Part shown: one piece after another, positions 12,801 to 26,126 of the stretch
Layout: each line of letters starts with the position of its first letter
How positions within the stretch are numbered: the stretch's first letter is position 1
Source of the DNA: Holacanthus passer
Taxonomy: Eukaryota > Chordata > Actinopteri > Pomacanthidae
Assembly: GCA_025331565.1 (NCBI GenBank)
Contig: JAFREQ010000026.1
Span: forward strand, 434,001-498,000
Length of the DNA stretch: 64,000 nucleotides
Reading direction: 5' to 3'
Position numbers and translations under genes: made by a program
Notes under the pieces: model-generated
Seen by the model: only the letters and a program-made list of their open reading frames with translations
Databases searched by the model: none
Told to the model about the DNA's origin: nothing

Positions 12801-15800
12801 GGCTTCAGAGGCAGCGACGACAATGAGCTGCACCGCATGGCCAAGCTACAAGGGTGAGTACAGCTCACTGTGTATGTGTGTGTGCTCACTGTGTGTGTGT
12901 GTGTCCAGTATCTACATGGAAACAAAATCTATTCTTCTCTGGTTGTTATGATGGGGTACATATGGTTTAAGACCAGGGTGTGTGTGTGGAGCCGAATGGT
13001 ATAAAGACATGTGAGCCATTGTCACCTGAAGGTTGATCTTAGCCTGGAATGTCGTCCACAACATGCAGCACAAACACAACACACTGAGCATTGATAGATG
13101 GTTGATACTGGATCACACTGCTGCTGGTCTATTAGACTGTCACTGCTGATCAGCTGATGGGCCTACATGGTGTCTGTTTGCGTGCTGAACTAATCTTCAT
13201 TCAAGCACTGTTGTGGCAGACACTTTAGAGATTTTAATAAGCCAATGGGAGAGGCTGTTACTGAGGGGAGGGGGAGGAGAGAGAGGGAAGGAGGAGGGTT
13301 GTATTAAATGCAGCACCCCTGTGTTATTGTGCTGCTGTGGTTGGTGGAGAGGAGAGCAGAGCAGAGCAGAGTTGATCTGAAGTGACACACGGATGGATGT
13401 TTATTTTTAGAGCGGCGAATTATCTCACAACAGCACTGACTGTGTGTGTTCGTGCATGAGTGTGTGCGTGTCACTATCTCAGCCAGAGTCAGGGAGATGT
13501 GGCCCGCTGTCCCCTACATACCACAGAGTTCACCAAGAGGGCAGTGTGTGCAGAGAGAGAGAGATCAGAGCTGAAGGGATTGAGAAGGGCCAAGTAGACT
13601 TGAAAGAAAAAGGAAAAGGAAAAAAATAAAGGAGCACAAACAATACAACCAGGCTGAATTTAGTGTAACAGAAATACCTGTTTTGTGCAGCACAACTGAA
13701 GCAACATCAGATACAGATTGTAAATTCTGCTGTGATTCTCACCCTTCTTTCTGTTTCAGTAAGGACTTCCCTGTGGTCCCTCGCAGCACTGTCCGTCAGA
13801 GAGCCTGCCCCACTGGGAGTCCCTTCAGCGGGGAGGGCCGGGGTCTGCGGGGCTCCCCCGAAGCCGTCGGGTCCCCCTACAGCTGCGAGAACGGCTTGAA
13901 CAGCAGCAGCAGCCCCCGGGAGCTGCTGAACGCCGCCCCCGCACACTACATCCTGCCTCATCCTCATCTGCAGCACGGCCAGCAGCCGCAGGTGTACCAC
14001 TGCACCAAGAGGAAAGGTAGGAGCAGGCTGCGTGTCTCTGCCTTCAGCACACTGGGGGGGGGAATCACAGCCTGAGTCTCCAGTGATGAAAACAAAAAGA
14101 AATGCCATTAGTTAACTAGTTAAGTGCAGATATCACCCATGTATTTTAATACATTAATTACAATATTTTGTAATAGTGTACAAATAATTGTGTATTTTTC
14201 TCACATTGAAAATTAGTTAAAGGCACAATTTCGTGTCTATTACTTATAGTGTTTCCTTATTCCAAGTAATGAAATGTCACTTGAGCAGTCCACAAACTAA
14301 TTCCTGACCTCTCCAACCTGTGGTTATGTGCCAAATCGTTCATAGTGAACAAACAGCTTTGGGTAAATGTCATACTAATTCAGTGTCTGTTTGCAGGTTA
14401 CTTGCAATATGTGAAGGTTAAAGGACCATTCCAGTGGATTTACATGTTTTGCCCTTTACTACTGACTACGAAATAAACTTTACGCAAGTTTTAAGATTGA
14501 CTTCCTAATTTTCAGGCAGCCAGAATGAAACTCAAGAGATTTAGCTAAATTATTCCATCAATGTAAAAAATTCATCACTTTTTATTTTTGTGAGTTAAGT
14601 CACAGCCAAGTCACAGCTTGTTCCTGGTAATGCCCTCGCTGCAGGGACAGCTTTAAAAACTTTTTCTTCGTGGTACATTTACGAATGATCATCAATCAAT
14701 GATCAATGATCAATACCTTTTTTTTACTGTGAAGCACCTCTAATGTCACTCATGTTATTTTTTATAACTCTATATATTTATATATGGCTGCCTGGGAAAA
14801 AGGAAATCAACCTTGAAAACCAGATTTACATGAATTTGTGCTGTGACTGGAATTCAGTTTGTGTTTGCAAACAGTGTGTAATTAGCATCAGATTTACTAA
14901 GGCAGCAGCTGAATGAATGAATAAATTTATTTATCACGCTTGCATGAGTTTATTCGGACATATTAATCAACAGCTAAAAGAAAATCAGTAACAATGACTG
15001 TGCAACTACTGCACTTTGCTAGAGAAGAGATTTATTAGTGCTGAGATCTTGAGATTTTAGATCATATAGCAGGAAAAAAACATTTTTAAAGGCTGCAGCT
15101 AAATTAGAGCTGAAAAACATTATGTGGGTGACACTTAACTATTAATGGGTGCAACTCTGGTGACAAGTAATCTGTACTTTCAGACTGCTGCGGCCATTTG
15201 ATTAAAAAAACATGCAAGTCTCAATGAATTAGTCTGAAGCCAGGCCCAAAAGACCTTTTAAATCTGGACTATGCTTCTTTGCAGAATGGTGCAGCCTGTA
15301 CACTTTATAGTTTAATGGGGCTGGTTATTGTTGAATATGTTGAAATGTATAATTCCAATTCTGATACTATTCCAAATACTTATTTTTTAGTATCAAGACC
15401 AGAAGAATATAAACTTTTTTCCTGCATAACCGTTTTTTAACAGATGCCACGTTAAACATTAAATGTTATTTAAATATAATGGGCCATACCGAGTAGTTAA
15501 TGAGCCAAAACATGTGGTCCTTTTCTTCTGGCAAACGTTGCACCATCTTTTCTTCATGTGTACATTTTGTTCTTGTCTCAGTTTCTTGAACTTTCAAATG
15601 TGGGAAGTTGGAAATTCTGAGCTGGAACTTTCCCAGTTCTCCCTTGTCGTTAAAGTCAAATGGAAAATCAACACAATACTTTCTGTCTGTCTCCCTCTGT
15701 AGTGGAGGAGAACTGCTCTTCAGGAAATCACCAGCACCCGTACAAGAAACCCTTCACTGGTAGCTCACCAAGTGAGGGCGAGTCATACTATCACCCCTCC

Positions 15801-16289
15801 TCCTACCCTCCTCCTCCACCCGGCCTCTCCAACAACCCTGCCCTGGGCCTCACTGACTCCCCCTACAGCTCAGAGATGGGACAGCGTCAGGCGTGCATGT
15901 TTGCCGGCTCAGAGCCCAGACTGGATGAACTCAACTGTACATCCTGGTCATACACCTGCCCGCTCCCCTCAGCCATGACTCCCATGGACCCCTACCCACC
16001 TTATACCCCTCACCCCCCCTACAACTCCAGTCCTCAGGGCTCTCGACTCAGCGCCATAGCCCACCAGAGCTCTCCGCCGCTGGGAGAACACATCGGCCAC
16101 GACCCCTATCAGAGCCAGAGCTCTGCACCTCCATCTCAGAGCTCCCAAAACATTCACAGCAGGCAGCTCAGCCCTCCTCTCAGAGAGTATCCTCGCTACA
16201 CGCCAAACCTGTCTCCTCCGCTCTACCACACACTAGAGACGCACACACACATCCGGTGTGGAGTCCCAGAATGGAGTGCAGCCTCCTAA
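6856..16289 (+). CDS. tbx5b: T-box transcription factor Tbx5 (probable tbx5b paralogue)
   Basis: Nuclear DNA-binding regulator of heart and pectoral-fin (forelimb) development. Coding exons: 6856-6996, 7301-7395, 7668-7787, 9043-9190, 10664-10816, 12762-12853, 13760-14016 and 15703-16289. All junctions are GT-AG and in phase, giving 530 residues (human TBX5 is about 518). The T-box runs from about residue 55 to 238, with the family motifs [59 protein letters not shown] and NNPFAKGFRGSD. The C-terminal half is Ser/Pro/Tyr-rich and ends in the Tbx5-type PEWS tail. The start is the first ATG after the acceptor. Divergence at several normally fixed T-box positions and across the C-terminus favours tbx5b over tbx5a; the Tbx5 family call is firm, the paralogue letter is inference. 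Tbx4 is less likely because of the C-terminus. Confidence 0.93.
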
Positions 16290-17946
16290 CTGAACCAGAG
16301 GACACAAAGAAACCCATTAGTGGACAGAGATTCCTCGTCTCAAATTCAGTGACCCTTCTTTCTGCTCTTCTGAAAGATGCTGCACCGCATACAGACTAAA
16401 TGTGATATTACCTTTGTAAAATAATTGTGAAAAGTGTGTTTTTGTGCCGTGTGAAGAGGTGTCCTCTGTTAGTCATGTTTCTCCCCCGTGCTGGATGGAG
16501 CAGTGGATTGTTAAAGACTGGACTTGGACATCCATGACGCTTCAGATGTTAAAAAAAAAAAAAGATTCTGAGCAGCACAAAGTTGTACTTTATCGTCTTT
16601 CCATAACCCAAAGACTGGTGTCATCCAAATGTTTGCACTGTGAGCCCTGTTAAGGCCAGACCGTGAACAGCATTAGGCTGCTTTCCTCTCAATGACTCCC
16701 ACTCTCTCCATTGTGAAGGATGTAAATTGTGACCCACTGTCAGACAGGCAGTAACATTTACTGACCAAAATAATCTCAGCTCTCACAGCGGAGCCTGAGG
16801 GAGACTTTTTTTTTTCATCTTTTTTGCTCAGTCTCAGTGAAGGAGAAAAGGCATGAGTTGTCTGTGTGTGCGTGTTTGTATGTAAAGCCTATGTCAGCTC
16901 AGCTCAAGGATGCTATGAGTTAATTTCCAATGAGACAGGCAGTAGTAGCTGCAGGCGCTGCGCCATAGAGATAAACAGTTTGTTTAGACCATGCTACAGG
17001 CTGAAGGACCTGTAAACACTGTTTCCACTGCATTCTGGGTAAATGCACTACTCAGCGTCATGTAGCTGTCACTGCTGTCCTCTTAGTCACCCCCAGCTGA
17101 CCAATCAGGTTCGTCCATTCACAGGAGAGCCAGCCAACGAGCGTGCGGCTCTCTTTTATCCCGAGCTGACCAGTCAGAGCTGGAGCGCAGCGTGTTTCAT
17201 GTGTGAGTGTGTTGTCCCATTTTTGTTTGTTTCTGAATTATTCATGAGTCCAGTGTTGATCCTTGACATGCGAGGATTGCTCAGCAAACACAAAGAATCA
17301 CAGTGCTGTAAATGTGATAATGTTGATGCACCGTCTCGTTAAAATATTCTTTATAGTCTCTTCATTTCCCTGTCACATCCATACAATATTTCTACATTAA
17401 TTGCTTTGACAAGATTAGGTTAAATACATTTCCCTGCACATGTGGGTAGCTTTACTTTCCTCTGTTCTTTCAGCCAACTGTAAAGATATGTTTAAGGCTC
17501 CCACTGTGCAAAATAGACGCAAGCTGAGATTTTGATTTATTTTTATGTAATGAAGCAGTTTTTATATTTTTGACCAGGTGTATTTTCATGCAGTAACATG
17601 TGAGAAGGTGCTCTAGCATTGCAAACCAACAGTATGCAGAGAGCAGATCCTCATCATTCCTTGATATGTATTTGACGTGTGTGTGTGTGTGTGCATGTGT
17701 GTGTGTGAGAGAGACAGAGTATGTGTGTGTGTTACAATGAGATTTTTTATAGCCTTGTTCCTGCTAATAGTATTTATTACTCTAGATTTGTAAAGATTAG
17801 TTTGTTGTTAACTCGTGAAACAAAACGGTATTGTTCAGAGATATTTGTCTCTCTTTGAAGGTTTGTTTCTGGTTTCACCCTCCATCTCCAAGTGGTGATA
17901 AATAGTTGTGATAAACAAACAATATTTTCTGTTCTATGGAAATAAA
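16290..17946 (+). other. tbx5 3' UTR and candidate polyadenylation signal
   Basis: No further exon-like sequence follows the tbx5 stop. AATAAA at 17941-17946 is the best candidate polyadenylation signal on the plus strand, implying a UTR of about 1.65 kb. It contains a TG-rich run at about 17680-17735 and an A-run near 16550. The transcript end is inferred from the hexamer alone. Confidence 0.5.
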
Positions 17947-18879
17947 GACAGATTTATATACAGAAACGGAATAAATTTTAGAGATTTTTTGCGTAAGTCA
18001 AGTGGTTGTAGTGTTCTTCTTTGTGATTAGACAACGAACACAGCAGAGACAAGCTATTAACATTCCCAGTGGGTTATTTAAAGTACGTTCAGCACCTCAG
18101 GAGTGGAAACTCTTTTAAGTGCGGTGCAGTTTATCAGTTTCAATGCATGTATCAATATCAAGGACCAGATAACAACAGCAGCCTGCACCTTTTCCCAAAT
18201 GCATGCTCCAAAAGTGTCCAAGAATCTCATTCAGCAATGTAGAGAGTATTGTTTAAAGTGTAACAGTGTGTACTCGGCTGTCTTATCAAGTATAAGGGAC
18301 CCCGGTGTCTCTGACTCCGGCACTCAGAGTGGTGTGGGTGCTGGGGTGCCGTGCATACCTTGTCCGCCTCCTCTTATCTCTGACAGGTTGTTTGGCATCT
18401 CCAGTCTCCACCAGCTGGACCCCCTCACTGACAACCTGCTGCCCAGAGAGGGGTGGGGTCTGCTGGGATGCAGGACAAAGAATGGTTGGGGTGCGTTGGT
18501 GGTCCCCCCCTTCCTCTAAGACTCCCCTCCAAACCGCCATCCGTTCCTCTCTCCTCATGTTTCTGCGTCTCTCACAGCAACCCCCTTACACCTGCTCAGA
18601 CTTTACAACGCCCTTATTTTGAAAGAACAAATGAATGTAACACACAGAGATTTATTTAGAAAGGTTGTTAAATCATTAAACTTCTAATCCAGTGCATTTA
18701 CATTTAACTGTGTAGTTTTATGTCAGTTGTCAGATCTCCCTCTCCCTCCTTCTCTTTTTCTCTTTCTTCCTTTCTCTCTCTCTTTCATACACCATAAGGT
18801 CAGAGGTTAAGCAGGCAGCTCTTCAGAGGGTCTGTTCCTCCTTAACCCCTCGTCTCCAGACAAACTCAGGCCAGCATGA

Positions 18880-18910
18880 GGGGAGGGGAGGGGAGGGGGG
18901 GAGGAGGGGG
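18880..18910 (+). other. G-rich tract able to form a G-quadruplex
   Basis: Several runs of four or more G separated by single A residues satisfy the G3+N1-7 pattern. It lies about 930 bases beyond the inferred tbx5 transcript end, next to a CT-rich stretch at about 18735-18790. Confidence 0.6.
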
Positions 18911-21044
18911 AGAAAGAGTGAGGTCCCATGCGGGGGCCTCCAACTCTGAAGATGGATTGCATCTCTTCATGCTTGCTTGTACAGTAACAGAGCTGAGCAA
19001 TGACCTCTGTATGGCTGGAAGTTAGCCGGGAGAATAAAGCTTAGGCTAAAGTGGTAAAGTAATATTAAACACAGAGAGTGTGTGTTTTTGTCTGTAAAGC
19101 ACCTTAATCCATCTGTGGAGGACTTTCTCAGACACACTGGTCGGACAGTAGATTGATGAAGCTTTGTGATCAAAGAGCTTAAGTGGTGCTGATCGTTATC
19201 TCCCCTACGCCGCCTCTCACATACACACACCAGAAACCCCTCTGTCTGCCATCTACATATTCTCGTTTTTTCATCCTTATCCAAATTTACTAGTCCATGG
19301 TGGCTTCTAACAGACACAGAGCATCGATAACCACATACACACACATATTTTTTTTGTCATGTGCACAGACGAGACACCACATGTTAAAACAAAAAAGGAC
19401 TGACATTTTTAAATGTCACTCATTTGGCCTGCAGACCTGAGTTTTTCTATAGCAAATAAACTGGGAGGGTGGCTGAGGAGGGCTTATGTTTTGTGCTGTA
19501 TTGTATGGTAAAATCCAGATACGCAGAGCAATTTCTCTGGCAACGTAAACCTTTTTAAAAGGCATCAAAGACTTATTTAAAGCTTATTTCATTACAGTCT
19601 GAACTATTGGTTTGAATATATAAATGTGTATTTGGAGACTCTTGTGGGAGACTGAGAGGCATTTGTGTGATGTCCAGCATTAGTGATGCCATTTTGTGAG
19701 GAATAAGTGGTCTGAGATGGAGTGTAATTGGTAAAGTTGATTATGGTTGGTCTCTATAGGTCTGATGGTGCTCCGTCTCTGTGGCAGTAAAGGGCGACAG
19801 CACAGCACAAGGAAAACATGCTACACTTGAATGCAACAGAAAGAAGAGAAAGCTTGTACCTATGCAAAGGTTTGGAAATAAATATCAAAATTGCTTGTAT
19901 CTGAGCATGTAAAAAAAAAAAAAAGATTTTTTTTTTCCAGAGAAAGCTTGTTCAAGGGAGCGCTTTCTGTTTTTAAAGCTTCATCAGACCAAGTGGGATT
20001 CAAAAGTTGAGAGGGCATTGTTGTAAAACGAGTGAACAGATGCATCAAACTAATTTTTTCAGTGTATACTAAGCCATAAGTATTTCTAATTAGAGTCAGT
20101 AAGCACTGTATGGCACTAAGAGGACGTCACAATGGCAGTACAATAATGTAAAACAATGAATGCTCGGCCATTACATAATGGTGCAACAAAGCAGGCTGGT
20201 AGAGGTTTATTTGAATGATACTATCCATCCTTGTTGTTATTTAAAAGCCACAAGAATGGTCTAATGCTGTTAAGCACAGTATAGTTACAAGACTGAGACC
20301 CAAGCTAATTTACCCCTAAATGAGAGTTTATGGCTGAAACAGCCCTGAAATCACTGAAGTAGATCTTAATATGAGCATAAGAGCTGTCAAGGATAAGAGG
20401 CCAAGGAGGAGTGTGTGCGTGTGTGTGTGTTGGGGGGGGTTGTGCTTGGGTTGTCCTGTGTGTTGGTCTGAAAGACAAAGAGAGAGGTTAAGGGTCAAAC
20501 TAACAGCAGACAGGCCGGTCCAGGGTCGGAGGGCTCAGACTAACCTGATCAGTGATGGTTGTTTATCTGACGACCCTCGAACTGTCACCCCGATGGAGCT
20601 GTGTTATCTTTCCCTCTCACTTCTAGACCTGTTCAACAACTCAGTGCCGGTTTGAAGAATAGCTGATTGCACTGAAAGAAATAAACATGCAAACATCATG
20701 AAAGAGCTGATCCAGGATATGTTGTTGGACGAGCGGTCTGCATTGCATGCCATGTGGCCGCCACGTCTCAAGATCCGGTCCAAATGAAGATCTTTGTCTC
20801 CCTGGTTTTCCTGTCACTCTCTCCAGTGGAAGCAATGTTTTTAAAAAGGACACTGTGATGTGAGCAAGAATAATTGTTTTAACTCCTAACATACCGCCAA
20901 GGTCCCAAGACCGGCAGCCAAACACACATGACAGGGTGAAAAGGATAGAGGCGCTCCCGCAGTGGGTGGTGGTGGGGGTAGTGGGACGTCATGGAGCCAA
21001 TGTCCCGTCTGATTACAGCCAGAGGACTGGAGAGGCACGCTAAT

Positions 21045-21047
<3 letters not shown>

Positions 21048-21083
<36 letters not shown>
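21048..21083. repeat. (CA)n microsatellite
   Basis: Eighteen or so uninterrupted CA units, followed by a degenerate CA-rich stretch to about 21180. Confidence 0.95.
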
Positions 21084-21087
<4 letters not shown>

Positions 21088-21668
21088 CACACAAACATAG
21101 ATACACAAAAACACTCTGAAACAAAGACACACAACCAGCAAGACAGAAAGACATACACACACATACTGACACACACAAACCTATTCAATCAAGAGATTAC
21201 ACCCCATACCCCCCGACCTCACTCCGGTCCCCTTGTCCAGACAGGACACACAGCATAATGATATCACTACCAGCAGGGCTTCACTCTGCTGCTCGGCCTG
21301 TAGCTCACTGTACAGGCCGGCTGTGGCCCCTCGCAGTCTCCCCGTTTTGAATAGAGGAACGTTGTCAGGTCATTATTGTGCATGTGCCTAGGACCGTTGC
21401 CAAGATTTAAAAAAAAAAAAAAAAAAAAAAATCAGATCATGAGTCCAATGGACCCCTCCACTTAGAAATTTGGACCAGACATCAAAAAGAAGGTTTCAAC
21501 ATTTTTCTAATAATTCTGATTTTTCAAAATTATTAAAGATATTTGTACATTGATATTTTTATAATGACAATGTACAAAATGACAAAGTGTGACAGATAGA
21601 TCATTGTTTAGCTGTCAGGCCAAAATTTTACTGTTCTGGTTCACTCTCACTGCTCTCATTGTCACAGT

Positions 21669-22339
21669 TGTCACAGCGTCTTAGTTTTTTGTCTTAGTTC
21701 TCTGTCTTAGTTTTCTGTCTTAGGTCTGTGTCTCAGTTTTCTGTCTGTGTTCTATGTCATAGTTCTGTCTTAGTTTCTGTTTGGCCTTAGTCTCAGTTAA
21801 GATCTGTCTTAGTTCTCAGTCTCTGTTCTGTCGTAGTCTCTGTTCTGTCATAGTCTCTATCATACTGTAGTATGTTATGTTGTAGTCCTATCAGCCTCAT
21901 TCCTGTCATGTATAAGTTCTGTCTGTTTTAGTTCTATGTTCTGGTCTCTGTTCTGTCTGCCGCGATTCTGCATTTAGGTATTCAGTGTTTTTCCACTCAT
22001 CCCGTCTCTGCCTCACCTCACCTGCCAGCCGCTCCCACCTCATCATCTCGCCTGTGCACCCAGCTGTTTTCATTACCAATCAAGACTCTATATAAGCTAC
22101 TCCACTGCACTCTCACTTTGCTGGATTGTTCTTCCTCTCAAGCCTGTTAGTGTTCTTGTCTTTTTTGGATCTGCTCTTTGTCTCCTGCTCATAGTTCATT
22201 TTTTATTTGGCTATCCTGGACACGACCCCTTCCATGAGTTTTTGTTTGTAAAGATTCCTTTTGCCTTTAATAAAGGCCTTACCAACCATCAGTTCTCGTG
22301 TGTTGCATTTGAGGCCATCGACACTCCATGTCACACTCA
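21669..22339 (+). mobile_element. Solo LTR of an LTR retrotransposon (probable Ty3/gypsy type)
   Basis: The 671-bp unit begins TGTCACAG and ends ACTCA, so it has the TG...CA termini of an LTR. It is flanked by a matching 4-bp duplication (CAGT at 21665-21668 and 22340-22343). The order inside is right for U3-R-U5: a repetitive U3 with many CTTAGT/CTGTCTTAG-like units (about 21680-21860), a TATA box (CTATATAAG, 22088-22096) and AATAAA at 22269-22274, about 180 bases later. No gag, pol or primer-binding site is adjacent, so it is read as a solo LTR left by recombination. Family assignment is inference. Confidence 0.7.
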
Positions 22340-25300
22340 CAGTGCCATTTTTATCTATTCACTTCCCGCTCAGCTCCAAATGACAGACAGACACAGACAG
22401 TGACTAGGTGGTTAACATAGTGGAGCAATTGGCAGCTAAAGAGCCAGATATTTCCCTTGGGAGCTGGTAGAGACCAAAACAGAGCAAAGATTAAATTAGA
22501 GTGGATGTTGGATTTGCATCCACCAGGTGACCAGAAACATGATGCCAAATGAATACGAGTTCATCATACTTAAAATGATATGTCAATGCAGTGTTCACAA
22601 TTGGCCAAAAAAATTGGTTATTGTAGTTTTAAGTAGTCCAAAAAGAATAGAATCAGCCCATTAAATAGAAATCAAATTTCCCAAATTTTCAGAAAAACAA
22701 GGTTAAGAGTTTACAGGCATGCAAGAGACTGTGCTAGATGAGAAGTCAGGAGATCACCCAAGTTACCGTCCAATAGTTCAGTCTGAACCACAGTGATACT
22801 GTCGATCCACACTCCTGGCTAAAAGCTGAGGCCATGACCTCACTGTCTTTAATTCTGGTTATTGTTCTACATGTGCCTTATTAGGCATCCCTCAACACAT
22901 GCTATGGCCTAATAGCGTAGATATGAGTTGAGAAATGATTTTCCTTGTTCAATATTTCACAAGAAAAAAAGTTTGATAGAATCAGAAAAAATAGACACAA
23001 TTTTGTGTGGGATCCCTTAAGCACCCACTGTCTTATTTGATTAGATTAACAAATGGCCCAGCTAGAATTATTAAAGTAAAATATTTTTAAATCTGTAAAA
23101 TCTATTTAACACACATTGCTGTGTTCAGAAATGATAAATGCTATTCTTTAATTTGCCTTTGGAAGAGGTCTCATGTGTGTCGGCATCCCCCCACAGGCTT
23201 CCCCCCTCTCCCCTCAGTTTGGTGCTTCCCTGCAGGCTTGTCGCCACTCGTGTACAAGCATGTTTGCAAACAGGCCAGACAAGACCACTGCTGTGAGACA
23301 AACACAAAACACAAACATCAATAAACAAACAAATCCGCTCACACAGCTCACTCCCTCCAAACACTCGCAGCCTAATTTCAAAGCACTCACTCAGCCTGCT
23401 GTCGGATCCCATTGTTTGCCAGGAGCGGCATTGTTTGGTTCATACCCAGTGCATTTCTGTGATCTTGTCTCATTATTAATAGATGGTGTCAGAGAGTCGC
23501 TGGCCTCTCTGTCTGACAAGGCATTAGCATAAACACAGACTTCCTCTCAATATCTGTTTGCACCACACTGTTGACCTTTAATTATGGATGTCTAAATGTT
23601 TGTTACCTGTCCACTCAAGTGTGTATGTGTGTGTGTGTGTGTGTGTGCAAGCTACAGTGACAGTCAAGGCTTTTACTGGTTTTATTTTTGACTATTCAAT
23701 CAATTCATTTTTGCATTTTAGGAATTTAAACAGAGGCAGAGTAAAACTTCCTCTCCCACAGTACTAGTACAAGTAATACCAATAAAAGAAAAATGGAGGC
23801 AGCATTTAAGCCTTAAACAAATGTAACAATTGGAAAAAAATAAATACAAAAAAAGAGTTATGAGAGTTTTCAAAGCATCAATAGGCAACTGGCAGAGTTT
23901 CTGAAAAATCCAGACAATCAACACATGAATGAGCAACATTAAGATAAATAAAGATGAACAGTTCTACCAGTTCTCTTCATTGTCCTCCTGCCTGCCATTA
24001 TAGATTCTGACCTGTTCATCTCCCTCTCCTCGTCGTCCTCAGCTGTTAAAAGGTCTGCTGGTGTTTACATGGGTGTGAGGTCTCCATCTCCTCAGCCTCA
24101 CACTGCGCCCATCACCTGACACAACATGCTTTCATTTTAATAGCATCCTTCCATTAGTATTAATAAAGTAGTCTGTGTGTGCAGCAAGCCGTCCGTTCAT
24201 CAAAAATGGATACGGCTGCATCTCTGCCTGCAGCTATCTGTGTTGTTGTTTTTCCCCTTCACTGCCTTTTGGTCATGTCTTTTTTTCTTTATCTTTATCT
24301 CCCATTTTCTCGAGCTTGTTTTGGGTGTGTGAGTGTGTGTGTATGCGTGACATACATTTACATCAGATGCATTTTTCTGGTTCTGCTGCTTTCAATGTCC
24401 GCATCACTATCGTCACCACACCTGGTAATTATTGTGCAAAACTAACAGCACATAACATTTCCATTAAGGGTGTTAATACCACCTTCCTCTGGCACTAAGT
24501 GGCACTGAGCTACCAGTATGAACATGTAATGTCAGATTACCATGAGGTCAATCCTACATGGTTCTTAATTAAGCCTTTAAAGATATTTTAGGTCTGAACT
24601 AAGTCATGAAAATTATCATTTGGTGAACATTACTGTAGGTGACACTAGTGCCTGTCATTTTGGACTATTTTGGAGATTGAACTGCAGATCAGATGCACTT
24701 CAAGGACCTCTCATCCATGTTGGCTTAAAGGCTGAGGGTCAAAGTTTGTCCACCAATTCGAAAAATCTCATCATATTATCATCATATTTGGACTCTATGG
24801 AAACTTTGGGATTTAAAATACACTTCTGATGGTTTGCACTTGTGGCCAAGCACTTTATGATGTGTATCATGTTGTGCCCTGGTTTGATTGAGGTTATGGA
24901 CATTTGTTACATGTCATCACCATCTCTTCCTCCTGCCACATTTCCAGTCTCCAGGCAAATATTCTGACGTTTGGCTGCATAGCACGAGCTTGTAATGAGT
25001 GACCCATTGACAGGTCAGTGGGGTTTTATTTCCAGACATGTTTCAGTATGTAAAAAACTTGTCAGACTCCAATAAATCCTCACATAAATTATACATATTT
25101 TGATCTAAAGTAGCCTTAACAATTTCACACAACTGGTCTTGTTTCTGACATGTTTACAGCAAAGTGTCATCATGTCTGTCAGTCTGCTGTATGGTGAGGA
25201 GCGTGGTGTGTAACCACGTGCTTGCGTGCACTGCCCAGCGTCATTCAAAGCATCAGCAGAGGAAAGGTGTGATATTAAGTGTGATTTTTGTGCTTAAAGT

Positions 25301-26096
25301 GAAAAAATCACACATCTCTCTGTGGTAACACCTGTCAGTCAAATGTCTGTAACTCATGTTTCAGGGGTCACATCACTGAGGTCCACAGTGTACACAGGCT
25401 TTTGGTTGCTTTTAAATCCTATAGGTGGCATATATGGACAGATTATGAAACAATGGACACACATAAGATAAAAGCTTCCTGCAAGCAGAGCCATGTTTCT
25501 CATAGTAAACTTTTGCATTTTGTTCACACTGGAGCTGAAGAGAGGTCATCTATTTTTTTTCTACACGGACACAGATGACTCTCATCTCTACAGAATATTA
25601 TATTTAAGTTGGTCAGATATCAGTATGAATGGACTCGGATTGGAATCAGGAGCAAGAAAAACATGATCAGGTCATCTCTTCTCTTGACCCCTAGACTTTT
25701 AAGTAACTTCAAGTAGTTTCACAGTGCGGAGTGATGTATGTGAGTTTGAGCCCAGAAGACTGTTTTCTAATTCAGTTAACACAGTGTGATGTGAGAACCT
25801 GAACCCTCCAGGACACAGACAACGTAGACCTCACTGTGAAGTAGGAGAAATCTTGTGTCCAGCAATTAAACTCATGAAATGAGGAATATCCAACAAACTC
25901 AGGAGGAGACAGACACTTGATCATATAGACACTCAACAATTAATTCAAGATAGACTAATATTGCTGTTTGACATAACTTCACACATAATCAAATAATAAA
26001 AAATAGGTCTGTCCTATCTTTATTGGTTTCTGACTCTAAGAAAGTAGGAAAAAACTGTGAAATTCTCCAAAACTACTCTTTAACCAAATCACAAAA

Positions 26097-26126
26097 TCTT
26101 GTAATATTGTCTCTAATATTACAAGA
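26097..26126. repeat. Perfect 12-bp inverted repeat
   Basis: Arms TCTTGTAATATT (26097-26108) and AATATTACAAGA (26115-26126) are exact reverse complements separated by six bases. A further GTAATATTAC palindrome follows at about 26129-26138. An (ACT)n run lies just downstream, at about 26158. No terminal-repeat element could be delimited around it. Confidence 0.6.

Noticed and set aside
18103..18659. Overlapping ORFs up to 138 codons downstream of tbx5
   Set aside because: No similarity, no exon signals, and frames overlap on both strands as expected of chance ORFs.
21680..21860. Array of short CTTAGT-type repeats resembling a CRISPR or satellite at first glance
   Set aside because: Units and spacing are irregular, the genome is eukaryotic, and the array lies inside the LTR's U3 region.
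23121..23532. ORFs of 67-119 codons in the intergenic region
   Set aside because: No domain or splice context; this may be conserved non-coding DNA but is not supported as a gene.
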